DNA of 45,900 nt from Calditrichia bacterium (GCA_028284905.1 JANQQU010000079.1:1-45900); one strand, 5' to 3'; counted from the stretch's first letter, positions 36,175 through 45,732 are shown. The notes: generated from the sequence alone by a model not told the origin. A program made the numbers and translations.

Positions 36175-36651
36175 ATGATAAAATCACTAACAGCAGAATC
36201 AATTCTCGAAGAGAAGGGCAGTGAGATGCATTGTGTAGCACCGGATACTACCATATCAGAAGCGTTAAAGGTGATGGTTGAGAAAAGAATCGGGGCCTTG
36301 CTTATCAAAGAAGAAGAGCAGATTGTCGGCATCTGGACGGAGCGGGATCTCATGTATAATACCGCCGATGGTATTGATCCACAGTCTGCGAAAATCGGCG
36401 ATCTGATGACTAAAGGACTTATTACCGCTCCGCACAACGCGCCCGCGCTGCAACTGGCCGATCAGTTTATCGGTCGACGTCTGCGTCATTTATTGATTGA
36501 ACGCGACGGCAAGTATATCGGACTGCTCTCCGCCGGTGATGTCTTAAAAGCGAGTCTTCGTAATAAAGCAGAGGAAGCGGATGAGCTGAACGCCATCGTT
36601 CACCTGCAATTTTATGATGAGTGGAAGTGGAAGAAAAAGAAGAAGCGATGA
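36175..36651 (+). CDS. Protein with two CBS domains
   Basis: A 158-residue soluble protein with a CBS pair (about 8-65 and 74-135). Typical segments are TTISEALKVMVEKRIGALLIKEEEQIVGIWTERDL and RRLRHLLIERDGKYIGLLSAGDVLKA. The C-terminal tail is charged (EWKWKKKKKR). CBS pairs usually bind AMP, ATP or other adenosyl compounds and act as energy sensors; that use here is inferred. The gene lies 109 bp after nqrF. Its stop overlaps the apbE start in ATGA, so it is part of the NQR transcription unit and might tune NQR function. Confidence 0.85.
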   Translation: MIKSLTAESILEEKGSEMHCVAPDTTISEALKVMVEKRIGALLIKEEEQIVGIWTERDLMYNTADGIDPQSAKIGDLMTKGLITAPHNAPALQLADQFIGRRLRHLLIERDGKYIGLLSAGDVLKASLRNKAEEADELNAIVHLQFYDEWKWKKKKKR

Positions 36652-37709
36652 AGCAGTTTAGTACCGATGTCGTTTTTAAGAGATTTTCACTGTGCTTAAT
36701 CATATGCTTTTTATTATGCTTTCTGCCCGGGTGCACCGGGCAAAACCAGCCTGCGGTCCTGGAGCAAATCCAGGGCCGTACTATGGGCACTACCTTTGTG
36801 GTCAAATATAAGAATACCGCTCTTTCCCATACCGTTCCTCCCTTGCAACAGGTTGAAAAAGAAATCAACGATTTGTTGGTCGAAGTTAATCGCCAGATGT
36901 CAACCTACATTAGCGATTCCGAGATTTCGCAGTTCAATCAGTTTGCAGAGACGGATTGGTTTCCGGTCTCGGAAGACTTTGCCAAAGTCGTACAACTCGC
37001 CCTGAAAATCAGTGATGATTCCCGCGGCGCTTTTGATGTGACCATTGGGCCCCTGGTGAACCTCTGGGGATTCGGACCGAAAAAGCAAGAAGATGTTGTG
37101 CCGGATGAAACAGAGATCGAAAAGCTCCTGTCCGAAGTAGGCTACAGCAAGCTTGCGGTTAGAATGACACCGCCGGCAATAAAAAAGGAGTCCCATCCGT
37201 TGTATTGCGATTTATCCGCGATAGCCAAAGGTTTTGGTGTAGACAAAATTGCCGATTACCTGGACAGTCTGGGCATTGAGGATTACATGGTGGAAATCGG
37301 CGGCGAGGTCCGGGTAAAAGGGAGCAATCAGCAGGGGCTTTCCTGGAGAATCGGCATCGAAGTACCTAACGTCGGCGGTGGTCAGCAAAGCGTCGTCGCT
37401 CTGGAGGATGTTGCCATGGCTACCTCCGGAGATTATCGGAATTATTTCGAAAAGGATGGAGAGCGCTACTCCCATACGATCGATCCGCGCAATGGCTGGC
37501 CTATTCGCCATACCCTGGCTTCGGTAACGGTTATTCATCCTTCATGTGCAATCGCCGATGCGATCGCGACGACGATTAACGTGCTGGGTCCGGAAGCGGG
37601 ATTGCAGTTTGCACAGGAACAAAAACTGCCTATATTTATTATAATTAAAGAAGAAGGGGAATTTGTGGAAAAGATGACCCCTTCTTTTAAAAAATATTTA
37701 TTAAACTAA
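36648..37709 (+). CDS. apbE: FAD:protein FMN transferase (ApbE), lipoprotein
   Basis: Enzyme that transfers FMN from FAD to threonines of target proteins, here most likely NqrB and NqrC. It has 353 residues, with a lipoprotein signal (hydrophobic stretch ending LPGC). Motifs are RTMGTTFVVKY, GAFDVTIGPLVNLWGFG, DLSAIAKGFGVD, EIGGEVRVKG, YSHTIDPRNGWP and CAIADAIATTINVLG, as expected for the FAD/Mg2+ site. I take the ATG at 36648, which overlaps the CBS gene stop by 4 bp; a GTG at 36621 gives a longer frame. The location right after nqrABCDEF fits flavinylation of the complex outside the cytoplasm. Confidence 0.95.
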   Translation: MKQFSTDVVFKRFSLCLIICFLLCFLPGCTGQNQPAVLEQIQGRTMGTTFVVKYKNTALSHTVPPLQQVEKEINDLLVEVNRQMSTYISDSEISQFNQFAETDWFPVSEDFAKVVQLALKISDDSRGAFDVTIGPLVNLWGFGPKKQEDVVPDETEIEKLLSEVGYSKLAVRMTPPAIKKESHPLYCDLSAIAKGFGVDKIADYLDSLGIEDYMVEIGGEVRVKGSNQQGLSWRIGIEVPNVGGGQQSVVALEDVAMATSGDYRNYFEKDGERYSHTIDPRNGWPIRHTLASVTVIHPSCAIADAIATTINVLGPEAGLQFAQEQKLPIFIIIKEEGEFVEKMTPSFKKYLLN

Positions 37710-37733
37710 ACGACTAAAAATTAGAGTGCTATT

Positions 37734-37919
37734 ATGATGACATATATATTTCTTTTTATTTCGATGATCGTCGTTTTTTCCTTTATGGCTTTCGGATTAC
37801 ACTTTAGCCGCTATCGGCAGGACGGCCGCTGCTGCACCGGTGGCATGGAAGGTATTGGAACGAAAAAGGAATCCTGCATGACCTGTCCTTTAAAGGAAGA
37901 AACTGCAAATGGTGCATAG
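37734..37919 (+). CDS. nqrM: Na+-NQR maturation factor NqrM (DUF539)
   Basis: A 61-residue protein with one N-terminal membrane helix (about 4-24) and a cysteine-rich tail (Cys at DGRCCTGG, ESCMTC), the DUF539/NqrM pattern. NqrM is needed for NQR assembly and is thought to deliver iron for the NqrD/NqrE centre. It is the last gene of the operon, 24 bp after apbE, and is followed by a strong terminator at 38018-38051. Confidence 0.88.
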   Translation: MMTYIFLFISMIVVFSFMAFGLHFSRYRQDGRCCTGGMEGIGTKKESCMTCPLKEETANGA

Positions 37920-38017
37920 ATGATTTTGTCGATTCTATAGCGCTTATTCATCAACAGCTTCGATTTTTTGATGGGTTAAGTGTCAGAAGTCCGTCGTTTA
38001 AATAAAACTTGTTTGAT

Positions 38018-38051
38018 AAAAAGCCGTTTCAGGAAAAGAAACGGCTTTTTT
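38018..38051 (+). terminator. Terminator of the NQR operon
   Basis: A perfect 13-bp stem, aaaaagccgtttc against gaaacggcttttt, with a 7-base loop and a T-run. It lies about 100 bp after the nqrM stop. Confidence 0.85.
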
Positions 38052-38489
38052 GATATTTGGTAGCTTTCGTGGGACGTGTCGCGATTTTTTTTATGAATCC
38101 GATACTATCAACTTTTTCAACTTACCCTATCGTGATCTATTCCACTGCTTAAAGTCAAAATATTGCCTTCTTGTTTATATGGTAAACCTTGGGCTGGAAA
38201 TGTTTTGAAATAGGTGCGTTTTGAATTGGATAGATAAGCTTGATGCCTGACCTGTGCGCTTTGCTGCGTGTTGCTGCTAGTGAGACGTTGTAATTGCATT
38301 TGAATCTTTGCAGAAAAGCACTACTTCCCAGTATCTGGTAATAGATTCGACCATCTGATGCTAATCTTGGAAGTGTTGCCGGGATTAAATGATCAGTCTT
38401 GAAAACCACCCGTCGAACCCCCTTTTCACCCCTTATTTTTTGAGATTCTGAACCGCTGCAGAATCCATCGCTTTAAATGGAGGAATAAA
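38052..38489. other. Intergenic region between the NQR terminator and the SGNH hydrolase gene
   Basis: Apart from the ribosome binding site GGAGGA just before the ATG at 38490, no gene, RNA or repeat was recognised. Short frames on the (-) strand have no recognisable content. Confidence 0.5.
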
Positions 38490-39863
38490 ATGACTTTCCA
38501 ATGGAAGAACCAGCGTTCTTTAATTTGGATGCGGCTATTGCCAACGCTGCTTTTATTAGCCCTTACGCTTTGCAGCATTATTTGGTACGGTGCTTATTAT
38601 TCGAACCAGCCAGCCGAATTTTTTCGACGCTGGCCATTTATCCTGTGGATTGCCACATCTTTCCTTTTTGCTGTTTACTTCTTCGTGTCTTTATTTCGAA
38701 GACGTTTGCAGAATGCCAATAACTATTTCTGTTATCTCTGCATCGTTTTGTTCGTTGGGCTGGAAATGACTCTACAGATAAAACCTGAGCTGACACCGGG
38801 CCGGCTAATGCCTTATTTACCCAAAAAAACCGTCGAGAAAATTCGCATTGCAATTGCACACAAGTGGGGTTACTACACTGGCGAGAACATGATCTTTCAC
38901 TACGTACCGTCACAACAATTAAACTATGGGCAATTGAAGCGACCCTGCATCTTTATTGATGAAGAAGGATTTAGAAATCCCAACCAAAATGCCAAAAAAT
39001 ACGACTTCGTCCTGCTGGGAGATTCAATGATTTTCGGCCTTGATGCGTGTAAAGACCTGGCTGATCGGTTTAAAGCGATTGGCAACTCGGCGATAAATCT
39101 TGGCATGGAAGGTTATGCACCTCAGCAGTATAGAGATGTTTACAAGAAGTATATCATTGAGAAGAACGTTCAGCATAAAAATGTGCTGGTGTTTCTCTAC
39201 ATCGGTAATGATTTTACTGATGCCGAGGAATACCAGCGGATCCAGGATGAAAATGGCGACTATACAGATTATGTTATCGGGGAGACATATGGCAATCCCC
39301 GGTTGCCATTAGTTCTCAATCTGCTGAAAGGGTTACCCCATTATCTCTTACAATCCTGGCAAGCCGAATTCGATGACGGCGACTTCCCGGGGAATTCCAC
39401 GGAAGATACGGAAGATATGATAGATGGGCGGGTAATTGAATTGCCATATACAACCTTCGGGGTAGACGATTGGTTATGGCCACCTCCGGCAATTAATGGT
39501 GATGACGCAAAATGGGCACTGGTGAGAACAGCGCTTGACGAAATTATTTCGCTCGCGGTGCAGTCCGAGGCAACCCCCTGGCTGTTTTTACTGCCCTCAC
39601 CGCTTACCGTTTATTCGGAGTTTGAACTTAATCCTCCCCCCAATAATAGCTTGCATAAGTTCGATCGACGACATGCCGCCATCCGGAATCTGCTCGAAAA
39701 ATATGCCAAATCAAAGAGCGTTACGTTTTTTGATTTGGATACGCCACTCAAAGTTGAAATCGCAAACAAATTCCTGTTCGTGGCGAAAAATGACGGTCAT
39801 TTTAATGACAGCGGATTCGATAAAGTCTTTGAACAGATCACTGCCGTGCTCGGCATTCGATAA
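38490..39863 (+). CDS. Membrane-anchored SGNH/GDSL-type hydrolase
   Basis: A 457-residue protein with three N-terminal hydrophobic helices (about 12-35, 47-69 and 78-95), then an extracytoplasmic SGNH domain. Block I is VLLGDSMIFGLD with Ser179, block II GMEGYAPQQY, block III YIGND, and block V NDGHFNDSG with Asp435 and His437. All four SGNH residues are present. It is similar in layout to the 8937-10121 product but more canonical. It sits convergent to the CesA-like GT2 gene 46 bp away, next to the second polysaccharide cluster, so removal or transfer of acyl groups on that glycan is the likely role. The ATG at 38490 follows GGAGGA. Confidence 0.78.
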   Translation: MTFQWKNQRSLIWMRLLPTLLLLALTLCSIIWYGAYYSNQPAEFFRRWPFILWIATSFLFAVYFFVSLFRRRLQNANNYFCYLCIVLFVGLEMTLQIKPELTPGRLMPYLPKKTVEKIRIAIAHKWGYYTGENMIFHYVPSQQLNYGQLKRPCIFIDEEGFRNPNQNAKKYDFVLLGDSMIFGLDACKDLADRFKAIGNSAINLGMEGYAPQQYRDVYKKYIIEKNVQHKNVLVFLYIGNDFTDAEEYQRIQDENGDYTDYVIGETYGNPRLPLVLNLLKGLPHYLLQSWQAEFDDGDFPGNSTEDTEDMIDGRVIELPYTTFGVDDWLWPPPAINGDDAKWALVRTALDEIISLAVQSEATPWLFLLPSPLTVYSEFELNPPPNNSLHKFDRRHAAIRNLLEKYAKSKSVTFFDLDTPLKVEIANKFLFVAKNDGHFNDSGFDKVFEQITAVLGIR

Positions 39864-39909
39864 TTTCGATCAAATTGCTCAATTCTTGAAATATAATTCC
39901 TAGCGCACT

Positions 39910-41541
39910 TTACCTTTTTTGATGTTCCGGATTGAAATGGTCCGGAATCAGTTTCGGATTAAAAGGTGCGGGAAATTGCATAAAGGAGCTTAGGAGAATC
40001 GTAGTTAAAAACAGAAGGCTAATTATCGCCGATAAATGAATCCAGGAATTTTGTATGTTGCCGCTCAGGTACCCATAAATCCAACTAAAGCCTAAAAGAA
40101 TCATCAGTACGAAATGCGGCCAAAGGGAAGTATCTAGCTTCCGGCTTATTTTCACTTTAGGGGTAAGCGTATACTGCGTTGCGCGATTTCTGAAAACATC
40201 AACCAGGGCCATAATAAAATAAGGCCATTTTACCAATTGAAGCATGGCGATTTGCCAATGGAGGCCGACTTCGTTTTTCTGATCCAGATAAAAACGTTGT
40301 CGATAAAAATCACAAAGTAGCAAAGCCCCGAAAACAAACAGGCTGCGCGTGACCGTTTCTTCCGTGAATAAATCGACGGTATTTCCTGTCGCCAACAGGC
40401 ATAGGTATAAAATGGTGCCCATGGCAATTACAATTGTTTTGTATAAATAGGTAAACCCATGAAGAAAGCTGATTAGTCGGGTTCGAAAAGGATATTTCTG
40501 CGATAATTTATTAAAATAGAAAAATTTTAAGTCAATGACAGAGCGTGCCCAGCGGCGTTGCTGGACGAGATATCCTTGCCAGTCTACCGGTGTAAGGCCC
40601 TTCACCAGAATTTCCGGCACATAAACCCCTTTCCACTGAAGAGAGCGATATATCATCGTCGCTAAAAGATCATCTGCATCATGTGCCGCAAACCCCCCGA
40701 CTGCTTTTAATGCACTTACCCGATGGGTATTATGACTGCCGATAATTATTGGATATCCCATTGAAAAAGCAGCCATCTGCAGGGATGAATTAAATGCGTA
40801 GGTTTCCTGAGCTGCGCCGTTGGCGATCACGCTTGCTTTTTGATTATAATAGATAGGCGCAACCTGAACGTAACCTATCTGCGGGTCGGAAAAATAACCT
40901 AATATCCGGTCAAGAAATGCCGGGTCAGGGATATGGTCAGGATCAAATCCGCTTATAAAGTCATATTGCTCGTAGGCGACCTCATTGAGCCAGGCATTAT
41001 AATTGCCCCACTTCGTTTTCGCTTTATAAGTTCCCTGCTGCTGTTGATATTGCGGTAGATGCTTCCGGCTAAAATGATAGACGCCTAACTCTTCACAAAG
41101 TGATTTTACCTGTGGATCATCGTTCTCATCCAGTACCCAGGTATCATGCGGGTATTGGACGTTTTTCATCGCTTTTAGGGTGATTGCCAACATTTCCAGC
41201 GATTCCACATGCGATACAAATGTTGTCGCAATTGCAACTCGCAAACCTTTTGGGGCCGGGATAGGTACCGGTTTACGCATTTTTGCCAGAAACATCCATC
41301 GACCCAGGTAATTGCCAAGGGTAATAATTATCAAAACAGAAATGATGCTGTAAATAATTGGATAGTTAAGCCAGCCTTCTAATGTAAACCAGTATCTTAA
41401 AGCATCGAAGATGATGCCAAGTATTATTATCGTTAAGCTGGCATAAAGCAGGTAATCCCACCAGCGAAAAACCTTTTCAGTGACTACCGGTTTACTAACG
41501 GCATCAGTCTTTTCCTTAAGTACTTGATCTTTGCGTACCAC
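39910..41541 (-). CDS. Membrane GT2 glycosyltransferase, cellulose-synthase-like
   Basis: A 543-residue processive-type glycosyltransferase. Two N-terminal membrane helices (about 29-47 and 60-80) and about four C-terminal ones (about 350-375, 390-410, 465-485 and 500-520) flank the catalytic domain. Catalytic elements are VLDENDDP, GFDPDH (D200, D202), HDADD and the QxxRW motif QQRRW (327-331). Enzymes of this kind polymerise beta-linked glucans, hyaluronan or chitin-like chains and extrude them. The substrate is undetermined. It starts with GTG at 41541, with GAGGA upstream, and is the last gene of the second (-) cluster, 111 bp after the triple-domain gene. It could polymerise a chain that the deacetylase modifies. 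Confidence 0.88.
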   Translation of the reverse strand: MVRKDQVLKEKTDAVSKPVVTEKVFRWWDYLLYASLTIIILGIIFDALRYWFTLEGWLNYPIIYSIISVLIIITLGNYLGRWMFLAKMRKPVPIPAPKGLRVAIATTFVSHVESLEMLAITLKAMKNVQYPHDTWVLDENDDPQVKSLCEELGVYHFSRKHLPQYQQQQGTYKAKTKWGNYNAWLNEVAYEQYDFISGFDPDHIPDPAFLDRILGYFSDPQIGYVQVAPIYYNQKASVIANGAAQETYAFNSSLQMAAFSMGYPIIIGSHNTHRVSALKAVGGFAAHDADDLLATMIYRSLQWKGVYVPEILVKGLTPVDWQGYLVQQRRWARSVIDLKFFYFNKLSQKYPFRTRLISFLHGFTYLYKTIVIAMGTILYLCLLATGNTVDLFTEETVTRSLFVFGALLLCDFYRQRFYLDQKNEVGLHWQIAMLQLVKWPYFIMALVDVFRNRATQYTLTPKVKISRKLDTSLWPHFVLMILLGFSWIYGYLSGNIQNSWIHLSAIISLLFLTTILLSSFMQFPAPFNPKLIPDHFNPEHQKR

Positions 41542-41652
41542 CTTTTTTCCTCAACATTTCTAATGAAACCGCGCCCACTTCGGCACATCCTGAATACTTA
41601 CTTCCTATACCTATGTTGCTGCTTTTAAGCATTTTAAGCCTTCTTTTCCTAT

Positions 41653-44343
41653 CTATTGTGAATCCGCCAATAGAGGAACAGGCGTCTTTACCGGTCCCTT
41701 CCCAACTTTAGCGGCAAAAGTTATATCTGTATCTGCACCACCAATTTCGATCCTCGGTAAAGCGAGGGGCGCATGATGTTTATTTATCCGACCCGGCTCA
41801 CTGGTAAATGCCAATTGGTATTGACAAAACCCGGTCAGGTACATAATTCTTCGGTTAAATTCACCATATGGGTAAGCCATGTTTTTTATCGATATATCGA
41901 GGTTTTTTTCAAGCAGTGAGCGGGAGTCTTCCAGTTGTTTTACAGCGTCCCGCATTGGCAGATTGGTTAATATCGGATGAGTGCGAGTATGTGCGCCAAA
42001 GGTAACGCCTTCTGCCTGTAACTCCCTGATGTCTTCCCAATCCATCAGCTTTATTTCTTCGCCAAATTCCCGATCCCACAGATTTGTCTTACCAATCAGA
42101 TCACTGACCAGAAAGACATGTGCCGAAAACCCGTATTTTTTTAACAGCGGCCAGGCGTATTCTTTAAAATCGCTATAGCCATCATCAAAGGTAATCAATA
42201 TTGCTTCTGCCGGTATGGGAGTCGATTCATTTAACCAGCTCAGGCAATCATCGATTGTAATGGAAACAAAGCCTTCATCTCTCAGATAGCGTAATTGTGC
42301 TTCGAAATTTTCCGGTGTTACACGATATTCGTCCAATGCGCCTACTGCATTCGGCGAAACGCTATGGTATAGCAGTGTTGGGAATTCATCCGTACAGCCA
42401 TGCCAAAGCACCTGGGATGAAATGAAGGGATCTAATTCAGTGGGCTGAGCCATTTGAATAATTTCCGGGGCTGTATTGCCATTCACCGGTGATTTTTCCG
42501 GCGCCTTTTGAAACAGTTGCACCCGGTAAAGCGGTGTTTGAATTTCTTTCAGAAAAGTTAAATTTGGCAGGCTGGAAAACGTTTCGCCAATTCCCTTGGC
42601 GCCGAACGAATGCTCCCAGTTAAAACCGGTTTTGTGAACATCATCGATAACAACATTGCCATGGACCATAACCAGATATCCATCCGGCAGTATACTATTT
42701 GCCATTTTTTGAGCTATTTTTCGTAACCTTTTCCGGGAGCCGGCATAATAGAGCACTTCGCTGCAAATCATTAATTGATAGCGGCCGTCTATTTTTTCAC
42801 TGACCAGGTCGAGCCGCTGGTATTGGATGTTTTGATGTTCGCTGCAGCGTTCGGCGCATCTTTTTAAGGCGATTTCTGAAACATCGGTGGCCAGGAGATT
42901 TTTAACTCGCGGCGCCAACTGAACTGTGAAATGGCCTTCGGCACAAGCCAGCTCAAGCGCATTATCAATTTCTATATCCGGAATGATTTCCAGGGTTTGT
43001 TCATATTTCTTTTGTTCATATTCACTGGTATATCCCCAGGGATCTACCTCTTGATCAAACAGGTCTTCAAAGAAATGGGTATCTTCCGAAGGGAACAAGC
43101 GGCGGTTGACTCGATGCGCCAGCCGATAAAGACTGCCATTCAGTTTAAGGGTGCTTTCCACATGCCGCTTGACATAGTGAATGACGATCCACGCTTGTCG
43201 TTTCCCCCAACTTTTCGCACGAGGGTAAAGTAGTGTCTTTTTATAAAACGAAGCCATTACTCGGTTAAGCCCCCCGGTGTCCCCCATATAGATACGGGTT
43301 ATCCTTGCCGGATACCGAATAACCCGATCGGCCATGCCAACAGCTGAAGAATGTTTTTCCAGATTCCGGAGAAATGTTAATGTTTTTTCTATCATTGGCG
43401 GCCATATTTCCGACCATTGCTTAAGTGGTTGGGAAGCCGATAATAGTGCAGCTAAAGTAATGCATTCTGCGATGGCCAGCGGATCCCAGCCCAGCCAGCG
43501 CTCTTCATCCAGCAGTTCCAACAAATAACTGGGATCTTCACCACGGCCAATCAGCAATCCGGCAGCGGAACAGAGTAAATAATACTTTTTCGAAGTCAGA
43601 TCTTCATCTGGTAATCCGGCAACATATTTCGGGTGTTGCTTCGCTAAGCGCCAGTCAGATTTATGACCTTGTTCGAGCACTTTTAAGCCATCCTCTAAAA
43701 TTCGCCGCCCGTCCATAGAGGCGGATCCGGCTCGCATCCTGGCCGGTGCCAATATTTGCGGCACTCTGCCAAACAAGGTGCCTGCTCTTGAAACACGCTG
43801 CCATAAGTCCCAATCCTCGCATGTCGCTAAAGTCGGATCAAATCCACCGACCTCGCGGAGGATTTCTGTTTTTACAAGATAAGCATGGATGGCAAAGGGG
43901 CACTCTACAGCATGCAATGGAAAAAGATCCCCCTTATCTCTGCCGATATCTTTGAAAAAATAATAATCGTCCGGGGAATACCAGCACCATCCGCAATATA
44001 CTGCGCCTAATTGGGGATCATTATTTAATACTGCGGTCATTAATTCCAAATGTTTGGGTAAAATCCAGTCATCCCCATCAAGAAAAAGGGTCCAGTCGTA
44101 TTTGGCTTCCGCAAGACCTCTGTTTCGGGCTTCGCTAACGCCGGAATGATTTACTTGAATAATGCGAAAACGGTCATCTTTCTGCGCAAATCCCTGCGCA
44201 ATCTCCAACGTGGCATCTGTAGATCCGTCATCGATTAATAATGCTTCCCAATGCTGATAAGTTTGCTCGCTAATTGACTGCAATGTCTTTTCTAATGTCT
44301 CAGCGATATTATACATCGCAACGATAATGGTTACTTTAATCAT
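41653..44343 (-). CDS. Trifunctional GT2 glycosyltransferase / NodS-like methyltransferase / NodB-like deacetylase
   Basis: An 896-residue fusion. First domain: GT2 glycosyltransferase (about 1-215) with VTIIVAMYNIAETLEKTLQSI, LLIDDGSTDAT and FLDGDDW (metal-site D89, D91). After a helical linker comes a SAM methyltransferase (about 425-615): DPWGYTSEYEQKKYEQTL, then ALELACAEGHFTVQLAP (motif I, near 461). Together these match NodS-like enzymes. The third domain (about 650-880) is a polysaccharide deacetylase with ILITFDDGYSDF (near 716), GAHTRTHP (near 784) and MAYPYGEF, the metal and catalytic motifs of the NodB family. The ATG at 44343 shares one base with the upstream stop and follows GGAGG. 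It probably modifies an aminosugar glycan made by the flanking GTs. Confidence 0.9.
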   Translation of the reverse strand: MIKVTIIVAMYNIAETLEKTLQSISEQTYQHWEALLIDDGSTDATLEIAQGFAQKDDRFRIIQVNHSGVSEARNRGLAEAKYDWTLFLDGDDWILPKHLELMTAVLNNDPQLGAVYCGWCWYSPDDYYFFKDIGRDKGDLFPLHAVECPFAIHAYLVKTEILREVGGFDPTLATCEDWDLWQRVSRAGTLFGRVPQILAPARMRAGSASMDGRRILEDGLKVLEQGHKSDWRLAKQHPKYVAGLPDEDLTSKKYYLLCSAAGLLIGRGEDPSYLLELLDEERWLGWDPLAIAECITLAALLSASQPLKQWSEIWPPMIEKTLTFLRNLEKHSSAVGMADRVIRYPARITRIYMGDTGGLNRVMASFYKKTLLYPRAKSWGKRQAWIVIHYVKRHVESTLKLNGSLYRLAHRVNRRLFPSEDTHFFEDLFDQEVDPWGYTSEYEQKKYEQTLEIIPDIEIDNALELACAEGHFTVQLAPRVKNLLATDVSEIALKRCAERCSEHQNIQYQRLDLVSEKIDGRYQLMICSEVLYYAGSRKRLRKIAQKMANSILPDGYLVMVHGNVVIDDVHKTGFNWEHSFGAKGIGETFSSLPNLTFLKEIQTPLYRVQLFQKAPEKSPVNGNTAPEIIQMAQPTELDPFISSQVLWHGCTDEFPTLLYHSVSPNAVGALDEYRVTPENFEAQLRYLRDEGFVSITIDDCLSWLNESTPIPAEAILITFDDGYSDFKEYAWPLLKKYGFSAHVFLVSDLIGKTNLWDREFGEEIKLMDWEDIRELQAEGVTFGAHTRTHPILTNLPMRDAVKQLEDSRSLLEKNLDISIKNMAYPYGEFNRRIMYLTGFCQYQLAFTSEPGRINKHHAPLALPRIEIGGADTDITFAAKVGKGPVKTPVPLLADSQ

Positions 44344-45647
44344 CACTTACCTCCATGTGTACTTCTATTCTGGAAATAGAAGTTAATTCCTGAAAAACAT
44401 CCGCTTATTTCTGAACGTATTAAGCGGGATTGAAAAGCCGGGTCACCGGAAAAAATCCGAATTATATTTTTTAGATAAACCAGGGGAAGAACTACAAATA
44501 GCCGAAAAAGATTACCAAAATCACGGTAGCGTTTGAACTGAAAAAGTAAGGCTGTTACATGCCCACGCATATAGAAATGAAGCTGACTGGAAAGGCTCTC
44601 GATATCAGAACGATGGGTGTGAAAAACGACGGCTCTTGGTTCATATTGGCATTCCCATCCATTTGCCAGTGCGGCATAAAACAATGCGCTATCCTCACTA
44701 CAACCTGCCTGGCCCGCGCCGAGCCGTTCATCGAATCCGCCAATCGCATTAAACACAGATTTTCGAATGGCCATATTTCCGCTGCCGCCGATATCCCAAA
44801 CCGGCACTCCGGTTTTACGGTGCTCCTGGTAGTAGGCGCTGTCAAATGTAAATGGGGTATAGCCGCGCACGAAGCTGAATCGTTTTTCGAACATATATTG
44901 AATTTCATTCTGTAAATCGCCGGGCAGCACTAATCCCGTTGCTAAGCCAGTGCTCTTTTCTGTAAAACAATTTACCAGATGAGATAGCCAGTTTGGATGA
45001 ACAACTTCATCGTCGTCGACAAAAGCAATTAGATGTCCTTTGCTCTGCCGCACTCCAGTATTTCTAGCGGCACTGGACCCCCGTTTTTTTTCGGATAAAT
45101 ATCGGACCGCTGGAAATTGCTGAACAACTTCCCGGGTGGCGGGATCGCCAGCGGAGTTATCAACAACGATGATCTCGTATGGTTTTAGTTTTAGCGCTTG
45201 GAGGGATGTCAGGCATGCAAAAAGTTTCTTCGGGCGTTGGCAGGTCGCCAGAATTACGCTGACTTTAAAAGACGAACTCTCTGGTTCCTCTGCGGATGCT
45301 ATACCGAGTTTTGCAAATGCATTTAGTTGATCTCTTAATTGCTGAATGCCTTTGCCGGCGGTGCTGATATTGTTGCTTTTAAATAAAGAATCTTCGTTTA
45401 AGTTCTTATTTAACAGCAGTTTTGAGTATTTTAGATAGGTGTCGCTTACCCGGGTCTGTACAAGAGAGATAAGTTCTGAAGCAGACTGAGGGAAATTTTC
45501 CGGACGTAGATACATTTGCCCAAGCGGGATTTTTCGCCACCAGAAAATTAAGAGTGTTGTTGCATCCCGCCTGATTGTCGGAATGGAAATTTCTCCATCA
45601 AGATGCCAATTTAATAGATGATATTCCTTTGCATTCATCGCAGCCAT
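44343..45647 (-). CDS. Glycosyltransferase family 2 with N-terminal extension
   Basis: A 434-residue protein. Residues 1-125 form an extension rich in helices and loops, with no clear domain. The catalytic GT2 domain (about 127-350) has VSVILATCQRPKKLFACLTSL, EIIVVDNSAG, KKRGSSAARNTG and FVDDDEVV (D211-D213). NMAIRKSVFNAIGGFDERLG and EDSALFYAALANGWE give the acceptor/base region. The C-terminus has one or two hydrophobic segments (about 385-400). It is first in the second (-) glycan cluster and translationally coupled to the trifunctional gene. The ATG at 45647 is used; a second ATG at 45638 is possible. Confidence 0.83.
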   Translation of the reverse strand: MAAMNAKEYHLLNWHLDGEISIPTIRRDATTLLIFWWRKIPLGQMYLRPENFPQSASELISLVQTRVSDTYLKYSKLLLNKNLNEDSLFKSNNISTAGKGIQQLRDQLNAFAKLGIASAEEPESSSFKVSVILATCQRPKKLFACLTSLQALKLKPYEIIVVDNSAGDPATREVVQQFPAVRYLSEKKRGSSAARNTGVRQSKGHLIAFVDDDEVVHPNWLSHLVNCFTEKSTGLATGLVLPGDLQNEIQYMFEKRFSFVRGYTPFTFDSAYYQEHRKTGVPVWDIGGSGNMAIRKSVFNAIGGFDERLGAGQAGCSEDSALFYAALANGWECQYEPRAVVFHTHRSDIESLSSQLHFYMRGHVTALLFQFKRYRDFGNLFRLFVVLPLVYLKNIIRIFSGDPAFQSRLIRSEISGCFSGINFYFQNRSTHGGK

Positions 45648-45732
45648 TCATCCTTGAATGTTCGCTAATTATTCTTTTTTTAGTTAACTGACATATTTTG
45701 TGATTAAGTATTATTTGTAGCATTTTTTATGT

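Noticed and set aside
38117-38409. Overlapping short (-) frames upstream of the second SGNH gene
   Set aside because: They have no ribosome binding sites or motifs, and they overlap each other in different frames.
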